A stretch of 64,000 nucleotides of DNA from Dryocola sp. LX212 (lineage in GTDB: Bacteria > Pseudomonadota > Gammaproteobacteria > Enterobacterales > Enterobacteriaceae). The notes beneath the pieces are model-generated. The model was not told the origin of the DNA. It made no database searches and saw only the letters and a list, made by a program, of their open reading frames with translations. The stretch spans positions 3,782,001 through 3,846,000 of the forward strand of contig CP167917.1 of NCBI GenBank assembly GCA_041504365.1, read 5' to 3'. The position numbers and the translations under genes were made by a program. Positions 26,888-35,853 of this stretch are shown here, piece after piece (positions within the stretch are counted from its first letter, which is position 1; each line of letters begins with the position of its first letter).

Positions 26888-27802
26888 TCAGCCTTTCTTA
26901 CGCTGTGATCGAACCAAACCTTCCTGCGGAAAACGCACGCCATGATGGTGTATCAGCATGGCTCTGCGATGCCTGTCGCGTCCGCGCTGCCAGAGTATCC
27001 AGGCTTTCAGTGCGTGCAGGTTCATGAGCTCAATCAGGTGCATCATGCGCTTTTCCCAGTTCCCCACAGCTGACAGACACAATTTCATCCGCCGTTTGAT
27101 ATCCACCGTGCTGTCACCGGCTACCAGTGCATCAATTCCCTCACCCCAGAGCTCAAAATACTGCAGGCTGACAACAGGTAGCCCAGTAAGCAGACTGAAA
27201 TTACGGTCACAGGGCACACAACGGAAGCTCGGGCGTTCTTTCGTTCTGTAGGTTCTCTTCCCTCCGCAGTGCGGACAAACCGCTGTCGACTGCGTTCTGA
27301 GTGTCTGGTACCAGCCCTTCAACCGTTCCGCTTCAGCAGCAACATCCGGTGTGAATGTCGGGTCGCGTCGCTCATAATGCGGCACCCACCAGGCGTAAAG
27401 CGCAGGCCAGTACTCCTGCATCACACGCGCGATTACACGGTCTTTATGAACGCAGGTTGGATCGGCGATCTTCAGTTCTGCCATCATCTCTGCAGTGGTG
27501 AGTCCCGATAAGCGGGCCGCCGCAAACAACGGCCACAACGGAACATGTCGGCTCCGGGCAAGTAGCGTTCCGGTCAGCGGGGTAAATCCTTTCTTGCAAC
27601 GGCTACAGCGATAGTTAATGACCCGATTTTTGGATGAACTGCCATTGGAGTGAAATGCCGGGCTTCCGCAGTGCGGGCAATGATCAGGCTTCTGATAAGG
27701 TGCCGTCGCAAGCCAGTCAATCAGCGCATCCGCATCCTGGTGCAACTCCACTGGCAGAAAACGATAATAGTCGAACCGGCCCGAGAGACTATTCTTCGTC
27801 AA
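26888..27802 (-). CDS. DUF746-like double zinc-ribbon protein, T6SS-linked
   Basis: 304 residues with two similar halves. Each starts with a zinc ribbon (CPHCGSPAFHSNGSS ... RCSRCKKGFTPLTGT; CPHCGGKRTYR ... RCVPCDRNFSLLTG) followed by a helix-turn-helix-like stretch. The halves resemble DUF746 and the InsA-type DNA-binding end of IS1-like transposases, but no DDE catalytic domain follows. It starts at TTG 27802 with GAAGG upstream, overlapping the tssG stop by 14 nt, so it is the last gene of the T6SS operon. Whether it is a regulator or a domesticated transposase relic is open. Confidence 0.75.
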   Translation of the reverse strand: MTKNSLSGRFDYYRFLPVELHQDADALIDWLATAPYQKPDHCPHCGSPAFHSNGSSSKNRVINYRCSRCKKGFTPLTGTLLARSRHVPLWPLFAAARLSGLTTAEMMAELKIADPTCVHKDRVIARVMQEYWPALYAWWVPHYERRDPTFTPDVAAEAERLKGWYQTLRTQSTAVCPHCGGKRTYRTKERPSFRCVPCDRNFSLLTGLPVVSLQYFELWGEGIDALVAGDSTVDIKRRMKLCLSAVGNWEKRMMHLIELMNLHALKAWILWQRGRDRHRRAMLIHHHGVRFPQEGLVRSQRKKG

Positions 27803-28823
27803 AATCCCTTCCCCGTAATTTCCCCACCTTCATCCGCATCGTCTGCGGCATCTGATCTTCATTATCATCCCTGAGCCCCATCATCACGTTATATCCCATG
27901 AACAAATCAGGGTCGCCAAGCCTCGGGCGGGGGAGAAGGCGGACCGGAATGGTCAGGTGCAGGCTGGCATCATAATCACAACCGAGATAGGTTTTAAGCA
28001 GTTCAAACACGTCCCTGCGCAGCTGACCACGAGGCATCCATCCTTTTGCTTCCCCAGCATCCTCGGTGTACATTTCGATACGCATACAGTAGTTAGCATC
28101 TTCCACCTCATCCCCCAGTATAGGGCGGTCACCCAGCTTCATGCCCCCATTGACCGACAGCCGTGCAGGCTCTGCGACAGGCATCCAGACCGGATGATGA
28201 GGGATAACCTCTACCCGCGTATTGGGTGCCTGGCTGCGAATCACGGCGGCAACGCCTTCAGTGGTATGCGTCGGGTGGAGCATCGGCTGTAAAATCGCCA
28301 GTAGCCGCGAGGGAGGAAGCGTCCGACTGTGTGTGATGCCAGTCAGCGCCATCAGGCTACGGGAGAATTTATCTGCGCCCCCCTCTTCGAAGGTTGCCGG
28401 ATAGCTGTATTTCTTCCAGATGCGATAGAATTGCGTCATTAACCGGTGGTTGAAGATATCGAGGAATGCGGCCATTGCATCAGCCCCTTCCCGCCCCTGA
28501 TTAATGTCGTCAATGTAAGCTGTCGGCAGCGGAGAATCCACGCCATACAACCCCAGAAACTTTGTTCGGACCGCGGGTGGCGCATCGGGGTTATCCGGGT
28601 CGGTTTCGGTTCGTTTCAGCTCACCCGATGGAAACCCCAGATGTGGATCCGGCCGGAAACGCACCGGGTCGCTATTAGGGTATAACCCTGTACCCAGGTC
28701 ATTCCCGCCAAGCTTTTCAACCAACTGGCAGAAACGGTAAAAGTTGAAGCGGGCTGTCTGATCGCGGCCTTCACCATCCAGCCAGAACGGCGGCAGATCT
28801 TTCTTATCGTCTTCGCCTGTCAC
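27789..28823 (-). CDS. tssG: TssG, T6SS baseplate protein
   Basis: Baseplate wedge component that works with TssF, TssE and TssK to anchor the tail sheath to the membrane complex. It has 344 residues. The N-terminal ARFNFYRFCQLVEKLGG and later EVIPHHPVWMPVA, CMRIEMYTEDAGEAKGWMP and YNVMMGLRDD are the family segments (VasB/ImpH). It begins at GTG 28823, overlapping tssF by 4 nt. Its product is of normal length and looks intact, yet tssE and tssK are not in the locus. Confidence 0.92.
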   Translation of the reverse strand: MTGEDDKKDLPPFWLDGEGRDQTARFNFYRFCQLVEKLGGNDLGTGLYPNSDPVRFRPDPHLGFPSGELKRTETDPDNPDAPPAVRTKFLGLYGVDSPLPTAYIDDINQGREGADAMAAFLDIFNHRLMTQFYRIWKKYSYPATFEEGGADKFSRSLMALTGITHSRTLPPSRLLAILQPMLHPTHTTEGVAAVIRSQAPNTRVEVIPHHPVWMPVAEPARLSVNGGMKLGDRPILGDEVEDANYCMRIEMYTEDAGEAKGWMPRGQLRRDVFELLKTYLGCDYDASLHLTIPVRLLPRPRLGDPDLFMGYNVMMGLRDDNEDQMPQTMRMKVGKLRGRDFDEE

Positions 28824-30604
28824 ATCAACACCCTGTCAATCCTGCGTTCCGGCCACGCCCATTCCGTACCGGACTCAGTCAGCGTAACCGTAAGTTGAGT
28901 AAAGCGAATGATGCTGGCGTACTGCGTGAAAAATTGCTCAAGGAGCTCACAGAACAACCGGGCATCACCTGTACCGCTAAACTGCGTTTCATCCAGCGCT
29001 ACACGGATCTTTACCCCATGCCACTGACGCGACGAGTTATAGGCCTGTTCGTAGCTGACATGTCGGATCCCGCCAATACGGCGACGATTATTCTCATCAT
29101 CGGTCCAGTCAAACAGCGTCAGAACAGCCCGAAGATTTTCAGCATCGCTAATCATCTGGCTCAGTGCACGAGGATGCAGCTGCGCCATCACATGCCACTG
29201 ATACAGCTGTGATAAAGGTGGATAACACGGCATTGAGGGTGCATGTCGGGTCTGGCAGCGCAGCGTCTGGTTACCGGTTGACGTCAGTCCGTCAAACACC
29301 GCAGCATCAAGGGCCATACGGGCGTAATTCCCGTTGGTGCAGGTGATATTCATAAACAACGTGGCATTTTCCTCCTGAAGATCGCCTTCACCAGAAGAGC
29401 CACCCAGCATCAGCAGCGTTTCATGCAGCCCGCTCACACCACGCCAGATGCGGGTATGGAAATAGCGCTCGGGCCAGGCGTCCTTGCGCTGTAACATCCC
29501 CCCCTTATGCCGGAACTGGCGGTAAGGCACATACTGGCGCTTGTCCAGCGTCTCACTGGCAGCCACCTTATCCACGCTGTAAATCTCGGTATGATGGTCA
29601 CGCAAACGATGTGGCCGTAACCGGTAATCCAGCACGGCAGGCTGTACTTTCAGCGGCTCGGCATTCAGCGAAAACAAGTTAATGAGCGGCACGCAATGGA
29701 TACGCAGAATATCTTCCGGAACAGGAATATCACGGTTCAGCGGGGTACTGAGATGGATGTCCAGCTCGAATGTCTGACAGTCCTCTCCCAACGGCAGCGT
29801 CTCAAGGCCGCTCAGGGTAAAGAATGCAAATCGCGCCGGAAAGCTGAAATACTCGAGCATCGGGCGCACTTCACCGCACAGCGCCGGACTGTCACTCTCC
29901 GGCCAGACTGATGACCAGTGCTGTTGCCAGCGTGACGACAGTTTGCCGTGGAAAGGTTGCGGATCGAGGTTGCCGGTCTGTGGCAGCCGAACCGTAATCT
30001 GTGAGACATGATGTGTAAGAGCCTGGTACAGCATCGACTGCAGAGGGCGGTCACCGTGGATGTAAACCGGGATATGGCGTAAATTTACCTGCGACGGGTC
30101 CGCATACTGACTGAAGGTAAAACGCAGGGTCAGCACCTGGTGACCATCCGGGTGAAACTGCCGTCTGGTGTTATGCAGCGTCAGCGGATGCAGGACCAGT
30201 TCATCCGTTGTGCGATAAGGGCAACGCAAACCCGATTCATCCATCGGTCGCGTCAGAAGCGTAGTACCGGCAGGGATTACCACATCCCTCACCTGTGCAG
30301 CCATTTCAGGCGTCAGCTCTACGACTGCCATTGAGGGCAGTGTACGGTTAGCTATCGGCAGCAGATGCCCCAACAGCGGCTCCGTCAGCTCGGGGATATC
30401 ATCATCCAGCTTACGGCGCAGCTGTGCCATCATCAATGAAAAACCCTGGAACAACTGTTCAACGGCATCATCGGCTTTATGCGACATACCGTCTACGCCC
30501 AACCGGCGCCCCGCCTCCGGATGCTGTTGTGCAAACTCACGCGCAGCCGCTTTCAGCCAGCGCATCTCGCTGTCAAAATACTTCAGAAACTCATGGTCAT
30601 TCAT
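28820..30604 (-). CDS. tssF: TssF, T6SS baseplate protein
   Basis: Baseplate wedge protein (VasA/ImpG family), 594 residues. It opens with the diagnostic NDHEFLKYFDSEMRWLKAAA, followed by EFAQQHPEAGRRLGVDG and DDAVEQLFQGFSLMMAQLRRKLDDDIPELTEPLL; each is strongly conserved in TssF. It ends in the C-terminal VSYEQAYNSSRQWHGVKIRV region. The start overlaps the tssJ stop (ATGA). It is part of a chain tssM-tssJ-tssF-tssG, each pair overlapping by 4 nt. Full length, with no frame breaks seen. Confidence 0.94.
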   Translation of the reverse strand: MNDHEFLKYFDSEMRWLKAAAREFAQQHPEAGRRLGVDGMSHKADDAVEQLFQGFSLMMAQLRRKLDDDIPELTEPLLGHLLPIANRTLPSMAVVELTPEMAAQVRDVVIPAGTTLLTRPMDESGLRCPYRTTDELVLHPLTLHNTRRQFHPDGHQVLTLRFTFSQYADPSQVNLRHIPVYIHGDRPLQSMLYQALTHHVSQITVRLPQTGNLDPQPFHGKLSSRWQQHWSSVWPESDSPALCGEVRPMLEYFSFPARFAFFTLSGLETLPLGEDCQTFELDIHLSTPLNRDIPVPEDILRIHCVPLINLFSLNAEPLKVQPAVLDYRLRPHRLRDHHTEIYSVDKVAASETLDKRQYVPYRQFRHKGGMLQRKDAWPERYFHTRIWRGVSGLHETLLMLGGSSGEGDLQEENATLFMNITCTNGNYARMALDAAVFDGLTSTGNQTLRCQTRHAPSMPCYPPLSQLYQWHVMAQLHPRALSQMISDAENLRAVLTLFDWTDDENNRRRIGGIRHVSYEQAYNSSRQWHGVKIRVALDETQFSGTGDARLFCELLEQFFTQYASIIRFTQLTVTLTESGTEWAWPERRIDRVLM

Positions 30605-31125
30605 TCTTTCACCGGTTTCAGCAGGAGAGTGTTGTTACGGATTTCGATGATCCGTGGCTTATCCGGGTCAAGATCATCGCGACTCAGCACCTGCTTCCAG
30701 CTACTTCTGATGCGATCAGGTTTACGAAACAGTCCGACCACGGCCACAAACTGCGCCTTCTTATCCATCGGGATATCGAGCTTGATCGTCTGGCCGGGAT
30801 AGACGCTCAGGACGCGCTGCGTCACCAGCGAATCCTTCAGCACGATATCAGGCTGCATCAGCAGGTCGGTATACCCGGTATTATCAAAGGTCTTGCGATC
30901 GTTCAGTTGCAGCACACGTACCCGCAGCGGCATGGCCTCCTGCGCATCATCCGCGTTAATGGCGCTCCGGGCAGCAAAGGTCAGGTGCAGCGTTTCCACC
31001 TGCCGATAGAAGATGGCTTTTGCCACGCTTGCGGTGCCCTGAGCCGTCGCATGGAACAGGCCACAGCCACTCAGCAGGAACAAAGGCAGGCAAAGCAGTG
31101 CGTTTCGTGAAATTCGAACTATCAT
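30601..31125 (-). CDS. tssJ: TssJ, T6SS outer-membrane lipoprotein
   Basis: Lipoprotein that tethers the TssL-TssM inner-membrane complex to the outer membrane. It has 174 residues. The signal peptide ends in the lipobox LLSGC with Cys21. The mature part is a transthyretin-like beta sandwich typical of SciN/VasD: PLRVRVLQLND, LSVYPGQTIKLDIPMDKKAQFVAVVGLFR. Its start overlaps the tssM stop by 4 nt and its stop overlaps the tssF start by 4 nt. Confidence 0.92.
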   Translation of the reverse strand: MIVRISRNALLCLPLFLLSGCGLFHATAQGTASVAKAIFYRQVETLHLTFAARSAINADDAQEAMPLRVRVLQLNDRKTFDNTGYTDLLMQPDIVLKDSLVTQRVLSVYPGQTIKLDIPMDKKAQFVAVVGLFRKPDRIRSSWKQVLSRDDLDPDKPRIIEIRNNTLLLKPVKE

Positions 31126-34100
31126 GACTTACCTCCCGGATGGCTCGCCGCCATGCCACCCGATGCAAAAATCTGTGACGGCAGGACAAACCCACGCAAA
31201 TCAAGCAGTGACAATGGTCCTTTCCCAAGCTCGGTTCGCAGCTGGTAGTTCAGCGTCACCCCGTCAGGCGTCACCCACGCCACGCGATAGAGATTATCTC
31301 CCAGGCTTGTCACCAGCGCCTTATCCAGCAGGCGAATGAATCCCCAGCTACCCGGCTCATCGGCATACAACCGCGTTCCGGTGTTGACTGTTCGCCAGGT
31401 CAGCGTGCTTTGAGGCTGCCAGCGGTTATCCGGCCAGGTCAGGGTCTGCCAGCTCTCCTCCTGGTTGAAATACTGGAGCTTCTGACGGTCTACCAGCAAA
31501 TCGGATTCCACCACATCACGGGAAGGTTTTGCCATCATCTGGAAATGCAGTTCCACATCGCCGTGCGCAAAGGCAACATTCGCAATGCGGGTCAGGCGAT
31601 TAAGTGCATCCAGGAATGCCGGGTTAAAGGTCAGCCCCTGGCTGTTCATCGCATCCGGCACCCACTTATCCCCTTCCAGCCGCAACAGGCCTCCCAGGCG
31701 GGTCTGAATAAACTGTGTGATACGCCCGGTATCTGCCCGCATAAACTGCGCCAGCTCAGGCAATGAAGCCTCGCTCTGGCGTTCAGTAAACGGATAGCGG
31801 TCAGCAAAGGCTGCATTCCACGGGGTCACGATATCGCTTTGCCACTGGCTGTTGATACTCTCTGACGTTGGAGAAAGCACCTGTTCCCACGCCTGAACCA
31901 TCGGCTGCACAAACACGCTCTGCCCGAAGCCACTCCACTCCTGCCCGAGGCTGGCGGCAATCAGGCTGCCATAGTCGCGGGTATCAGTGAGATCGACCGC
32001 TTTCCCCTGAAACACGGTCAGCGCCAGCGACTGCATCATGGCCTGGGGATCAGGTGCGTTCGTCACCTGCTGCAGGCGCAGGCGAACGCGGGTGATACGG
32101 GTCAGGAACGTTTGCAGACTCAACGCGTTCTGTGACGCACTGCTGTCCGTCAGCGCCAGCAGCGGTCCGAAGGTCGCATCCAGAGGGCCATGCGCCACGT
32201 TACCGGCCTGCTGTACAGCCGCATTAGCTTTGTCGTTGTGGATTAAATGCTTAGCCGAACTCACCAACGAATCGGTCAGGTCACCACCGACCTGACCGGT
32301 GCGCCCCTGAACATTCAGGGTGTTCATCAATGCAATCAGCGGTGACTGCCGGACATCTGCCAGCAGAGTCAGCTGTTCAATCGACTCCGACAGGCTTCCG
32401 GCCTGATGCCATTGCAGACTGTTAAGGAACTTAAGCCAGGCGCCTGAGTAATCAGAGAAATACCGCTCAGTCAGTCGGGCCTTCATCGTGTCAGGAGAAA
32501 CGGTCCCCGCTGTATCGCTGGAATGCTGTGCATCGCTCAGCACCCAGTCAATTTCATCCCGGCGTGATTTAGCCAGCTTCTCAATTGCAGGCTGAACCTC
32601 TTCTTCCCAGGCCTTACGCGTGAATACGCCCGGTACAGCCACATCGGTACTGAACAGCTGGCTACTGTCTGTGCCGTTTACCATTTCGCTGAGCGTCATG
32701 TCTGCATAATCGTGGGAGACCTGTTCCAGCAGCTTCTGGTAACGCGTGGACTCCGCATTACTGGCCCCAATCTGGCGAAGCAGCGCGGAACGCATGCCAC
32801 TGACCAGTCGCATATCGGGCATGATTCGCCACTCCATGTGTGCCGGAAGGTTCTGCATCATAAAGGCCAGCATACTGTTGCCAGCCATGCGCCAGGTGCC
32901 ATCCGCCACGTCATCACGCTGTTGCCAGGACTGCATCACTGTGTTGCTGAAGAAGGTCGGATCAGCTTTATCGGGGCGTGAGAGCATCAGATAGGCCCGA
33001 AGCTGGTCATACATGGCTTTCGACTGAGCGGCACGCTGTGGATTATCCGGCGGCAGGTTGAGCCAGTGATTCATGACGGATGAAAGATGTTGCGCAGAGG
33101 CATCCCGCAACATCGGCATCGCCGCCTGTTGCCAGTACGGCCAGAGCGCATCCAGCACGTCATCATTGCGACTCAGCCCCATGCGCATATACCACGGCGC
33201 TCCGTACTGCTGTCGGTGCTGCAGACGTTCAATTTCATGCTGCAGCTGGTAAAGTGCCAGCAATCGTTTTGGCATAGGCTGCCGCGTATCGGTGGCACTC
33301 AGGGCCAGAGCATGATCAGCCTGCATCAGCCGCAGGTTTGTTATCCAGGAGATAACGGCAGTCGCCAGCCAGAACGTCAGCAGACAGGTACAGGTCAGCA
33401 GTAGTGATTTACGCCATGACACACCGGTCGCTACCGGCTTGCGCCAGCGCTGGGCGAGTAAATCCAGCCACGCTTTGCCCGGCTGCCACGCATGGCGCAG
33501 TGAAGCCGCCCCCGAGGTGACCGCCGGGCTGAAGACCATCCCGCCAAGCGGCAGAGAACGGGCTCCCTCCGACAGTTGTGACAGCGTATGTGTCACCCGC
33601 TCCGTGCCGCCGTCACGCAGGCTGTGGGCCAGCTGTAACAAAAAGGCATGATTACGGTCGTTCAGGATTTGCTGCATACCCTGATGCACCAGTGAGGACT
33701 CCAGCTGTTTGAGAGAATGGCGAAAATCGTCCGCTTCATCCCCAGGTGCAGATAAAAAGCCCGTTGCCTGTACCGGCAGACCAGGTTGTTCCCATTCCAG
33801 CGCGTGCGTTTCCCACAACCAGAGCGGGATTTCCCATCCCAACTGGTGATACTGCTTCTGCAGCTGGCGGGCGACGGTATCCAGGGTGTCATGTGAAAGT
33901 GTGGTCTGCGCACTGACCACCCAGATCAACGCATCAGCCAGGCGACGGCGGATTTTACGCAACGCTTTCAATTGCGCGGCATCCGGCTCAGCGACCGGGC
34001 TACCGTGCCACAGCAACAGAGTCCCCTGACCTTCCAGCCAGTGCTGAGTGGTCAGCCCCGGAATCGCCTGCTCGACCTCATTTTCCTCCCCCACCACCAG

Positions 34101-34526
34101 CAGGATACGCACCCTGCTGCGCCAGCGTCTGCCATACTGAAAACGCAGCTGTGTGATGATGTCTTTCACCTGCTGATTCTCTGATGGGCGCTGTCTTTTG
34201 CTACCGGCGTCGCCCGTCAGCTCTTTTGCCTTAAGTCTGACCAGCGCTTTCCAGCACAGAATGAACGGCGCACAGAACCAGACCAGCACGAGCCAGGTTA
34301 TCGCCGCCCGGAATGCTATCTGGCCCGGCAACAACTCCGGCAGGTCGAGACTGCTTCCGGCAAAGTAGTAGAGCAATGCCCCCAGCAGGACCAGCAGGGT
34401 AATCGTGATGACATAGCCGGTGACCAGCCAGAATAGCGAATGACGGGGTTCAGTGCGGGAGGTTTCCACGAGGAACGCAAACTCCTGTAATAAATTGAGA
34501 TTCCATAAATGTCGCCGTCCAGCCAC
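31122..34526 (-). CDS. tssM: TssM (IcmF), T6SS inner-membrane protein
   Basis: Large membrane-complex protein that spans the envelope with TssJ and TssL. It has 1134 residues. Two hydrophobic segments near residues 33-55 and 70-95 flank a short loop, a third is near 365-390, and a long periplasmic helical domain ends in the C-terminal beta domain (GPLSLLDLRGFVLPSQIF). The cytoplasmic NTPase-like region is atypical: where many TssM proteins have a Walker A loop I find only LLVVGEENEVEQAIPG, so ATP binding may be absent. I use GTG 34526, preceded by AAGGGG at 7 nt. It overlaps the upstream gene by 77 nt. Confidence 0.92.
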   Translation of the reverse strand: MAGRRHLWNLNLLQEFAFLVETSRTEPRHSLFWLVTGYVITITLLVLLGALLYYFAGSSLDLPELLPGQIAFRAAITWLVLVWFCAPFILCWKALVRLKAKELTGDAGSKRQRPSENQQVKDIITQLRFQYGRRWRSRVRILLVVGEENEVEQAIPGLTTQHWLEGQGTLLLWHGSPVAEPDAAQLKALRKIRRRLADALIWVVSAQTTLSHDTLDTVARQLQKQYHQLGWEIPLWLWETHALEWEQPGLPVQATGFLSAPGDEADDFRHSLKQLESSLVHQGMQQILNDRNHAFLLQLAHSLRDGGTERVTHTLSQLSEGARSLPLGGMVFSPAVTSGAASLRHAWQPGKAWLDLLAQRWRKPVATGVSWRKSLLLTCTCLLTFWLATAVISWITNLRLMQADHALALSATDTRQPMPKRLLALYQLQHEIERLQHRQQYGAPWYMRMGLSRNDDVLDALWPYWQQAAMPMLRDASAQHLSSVMNHWLNLPPDNPQRAAQSKAMYDQLRAYLMLSRPDKADPTFFSNTVMQSWQQRDDVADGTWRMAGNSMLAFMMQNLPAHMEWRIMPDMRLVSGMRSALLRQIGASNAESTRYQKLLEQVSHDYADMTLSEMVNGTDSSQLFSTDVAVPGVFTRKAWEEEVQPAIEKLAKSRRDEIDWVLSDAQHSSDTAGTVSPDTMKARLTERYFSDYSGAWLKFLNSLQWHQAGSLSESIEQLTLLADVRQSPLIALMNTLNVQGRTGQVGGDLTDSLVSSAKHLIHNDKANAAVQQAGNVAHGPLDATFGPLLALTDSSASQNALSLQTFLTRITRVRLRLQQVTNAPDPQAMMQSLALTVFQGKAVDLTDTRDYGSLIAASLGQEWSGFGQSVFVQPMVQAWEQVLSPTSESINSQWQSDIVTPWNAAFADRYPFTERQSEASLPELAQFMRADTGRITQFIQTRLGGLLRLEGDKWVPDAMNSQGLTFNPAFLDALNRLTRIANVAFAHGDVELHFQMMAKPSRDVVESDLLVDRQKLQYFNQEESWQTLTWPDNRWQPQSTLTWRTVNTGTRLYADEPGSWGFIRLLDKALVTSLGDNLYRVAWVTPDGVTLNYQLRTELGKGPLSLLDLRGFVLPSQIFASGGMAASHPGGKS

Positions 34527-35595
34527 ATGACAGCCCCTTCAGAGCGGACAATGCGGCCAGAGACTGCATGACAAAGGGGGTTACCGCCCCGGCGTTACCC
34601 AGGTACGGCATCAGGACATTATCGAGGGCAGACCAGCCAGACGGTAAAAGGGTATCCATCGCGGCACTGTCTGCTGCCAGCACCCTTTCAGGCGCACTGC
34701 GCAGACGGGCATAGCGACCAAGCTGTTCAGTCAACTGTTGCGGTGTTTCTGACTCAGCAGGCTGGAGAATTTCACTGCGGGTCATCAGTGCCTCAGCCCT
34801 GTGCCCGCACAACCAGGCAAACCCGGCTTCTGAAGCGGTATACTCAGCGGCGCTGTCGGCATCACCAAACCCGGCGCACAACAGCAGCGCCTGTTCATCT
34901 TCTGGCATCGTATCGATAACCAGGTCAAAATCAGCGACAGTGTGCAAACGCAGCACATCTTCGGGTAGACGAATACCGTCAGACTCCAGCACCAGGCTGA
35001 ATGCACTCAGGCTCTGCTCATCACCCAGCCAGCAAAACACCTGAACAGGACGCGCTTCATTGGTACTACGTAACCGGGTCAGTACCTGGCGAGCCAGGTG
35101 ACGTGACAGCATGACCGCCCGATTTTCCTGGCCGCCCAGTCCCAACACCATCGGGCAACGCAGCAACGCATTCCCTGACGCATCGTCACTCTGCTCCGGG
35201 GCAACGGGAAGCGGCAGAGACAATAGCGCTTCATGCTCGCTACTCTCATCCCCCATCGGCGTGACCAGCATGACAGCTTCTACAGGTAACAACCGGGACC
35301 GCTGTCGCCACCATGCGCGAACGGAGGCCGAAATGGCCTCCCGGTGCGTATCGCGATTCGATACAGACTGTAACCAGACCAGCCAGCGCAGAGCGACAGC
35401 AACCGTCCAGATAATCAACGGGCAGATCACGCTCCAGAACCAGAATGACACTGTCCGGGTCGGCTTACCTTCCGGCCACAACAGCATTGTCGCAAGCGCG
35501 GCCAGAAACAAAATCACCGGCAATGCAATCCACCAGCGTCGCCAGTGGGCAGGCTGCAGCTCCGTATAATCGGGATAACGGGGAGGAAAGATCAT
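34450..35595 (-). CDS. Hypothetical T6SS-locus membrane protein
   Basis: 381 residues, family not recognised. Two N-terminal membrane segments (IALPVILFLAALATMLLW; WSVICPLIIWTVAVALRWL) are followed by a ~300-residue cytoplasmic domain rich in acidic residues (TMPEDEQALLLCAGFGDADS). Its start directly abuts the PAAR stop (TGAATG) and its last 77 nt overlap the start of tssM, so it is translated with the secretion genes. The domain layout, two TMs then a cytoplasmic fold, echoes the N-terminal half of TssM. It may be an accessory partner of TssM or a duplicated piece; both are inference. Confidence 0.8.
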   Translation of the reverse strand: MIFPPRYPDYTELQPAHWRRWWIALPVILFLAALATMLLWPEGKPTRTVSFWFWSVICPLIIWTVAVALRWLVWLQSVSNRDTHREAISASVRAWWRQRSRLLPVEAVMLVTPMGDESSEHEALLSLPLPVAPEQSDDASGNALLRCPMVLGLGGQENRAVMLSRHLARQVLTRLRSTNEARPVQVFCWLGDEQSLSAFSLVLESDGIRLPEDVLRLHTVADFDLVIDTMPEDEQALLLCAGFGDADSAAEYTASEAGFAWLCGHRAEALMTRSEILQPAESETPQQLTEQLGRYARLRSAPERVLAADSAAMDTLLPSGWSALDNVLMPYLGNAGAVTPFVMQSLAALSALKGLSCGWTATFMESQFITGVCVPRGNLPH

Positions 35596-35853
35596 TCACC
35601 CAACGTCCATATCAGGCAGCGAGCTGACCAGCGTGCAGGTACAGGCGCACTTATGACCGTCAAGTGAAACAGCCTTATCGTTCACCATGTAGCCCGGAGC
35701 TCCCTGCGCAATCGTCGTCATGCCGTGCTTATTACAGCGAACCTTGTCACCCACACTCGCCACCGGCCGACCAAAAGCATCGTAGCTACCGGTCAGCACC
35801 TCGCCACCATATTCCCTGAGGGTATCCCCCACGCGGATAAGCTTCAGACTCAC
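35596..35853 (-). CDS. PAAR-repeat tip protein
   Basis: 85 residues; sharpens the VgrG spike and can carry effectors. PAAR features: VGDTLREYGGEVLTGSYDAF, ASVGDKVRCNKHGMTTIAQG, NDKAVSLDGHKCACTC. The Cys/His residues could bind the zinc of the cone tip. It begins at GTG 35853, overlapping the effector stop by 4 nt, so effector and PAAR are co-translated. This short, domain-only form is of the DUF4150-free type. Confidence 0.88.
   Translation of the reverse strand: MSLKLIRVGDTLREYGGEVLTGSYDAFGRPVASVGDKVRCNKHGMTTIAQGAPGYMVNDKAVSLDGHKCACTCTLVSSLPDMDVG

Noticed and set aside
26888..27802. DUF746-like gene as an insertion sequence
   Set aside because: No transposase catalytic domain, no terminal inverted repeats seen, and it is translationally overlapped with tssG.
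30424..31110. 228-codon plus-strand open frame
   Set aside because: Antisense to tssF and tssJ; low-complexity, His/Arg-rich shadow translation.
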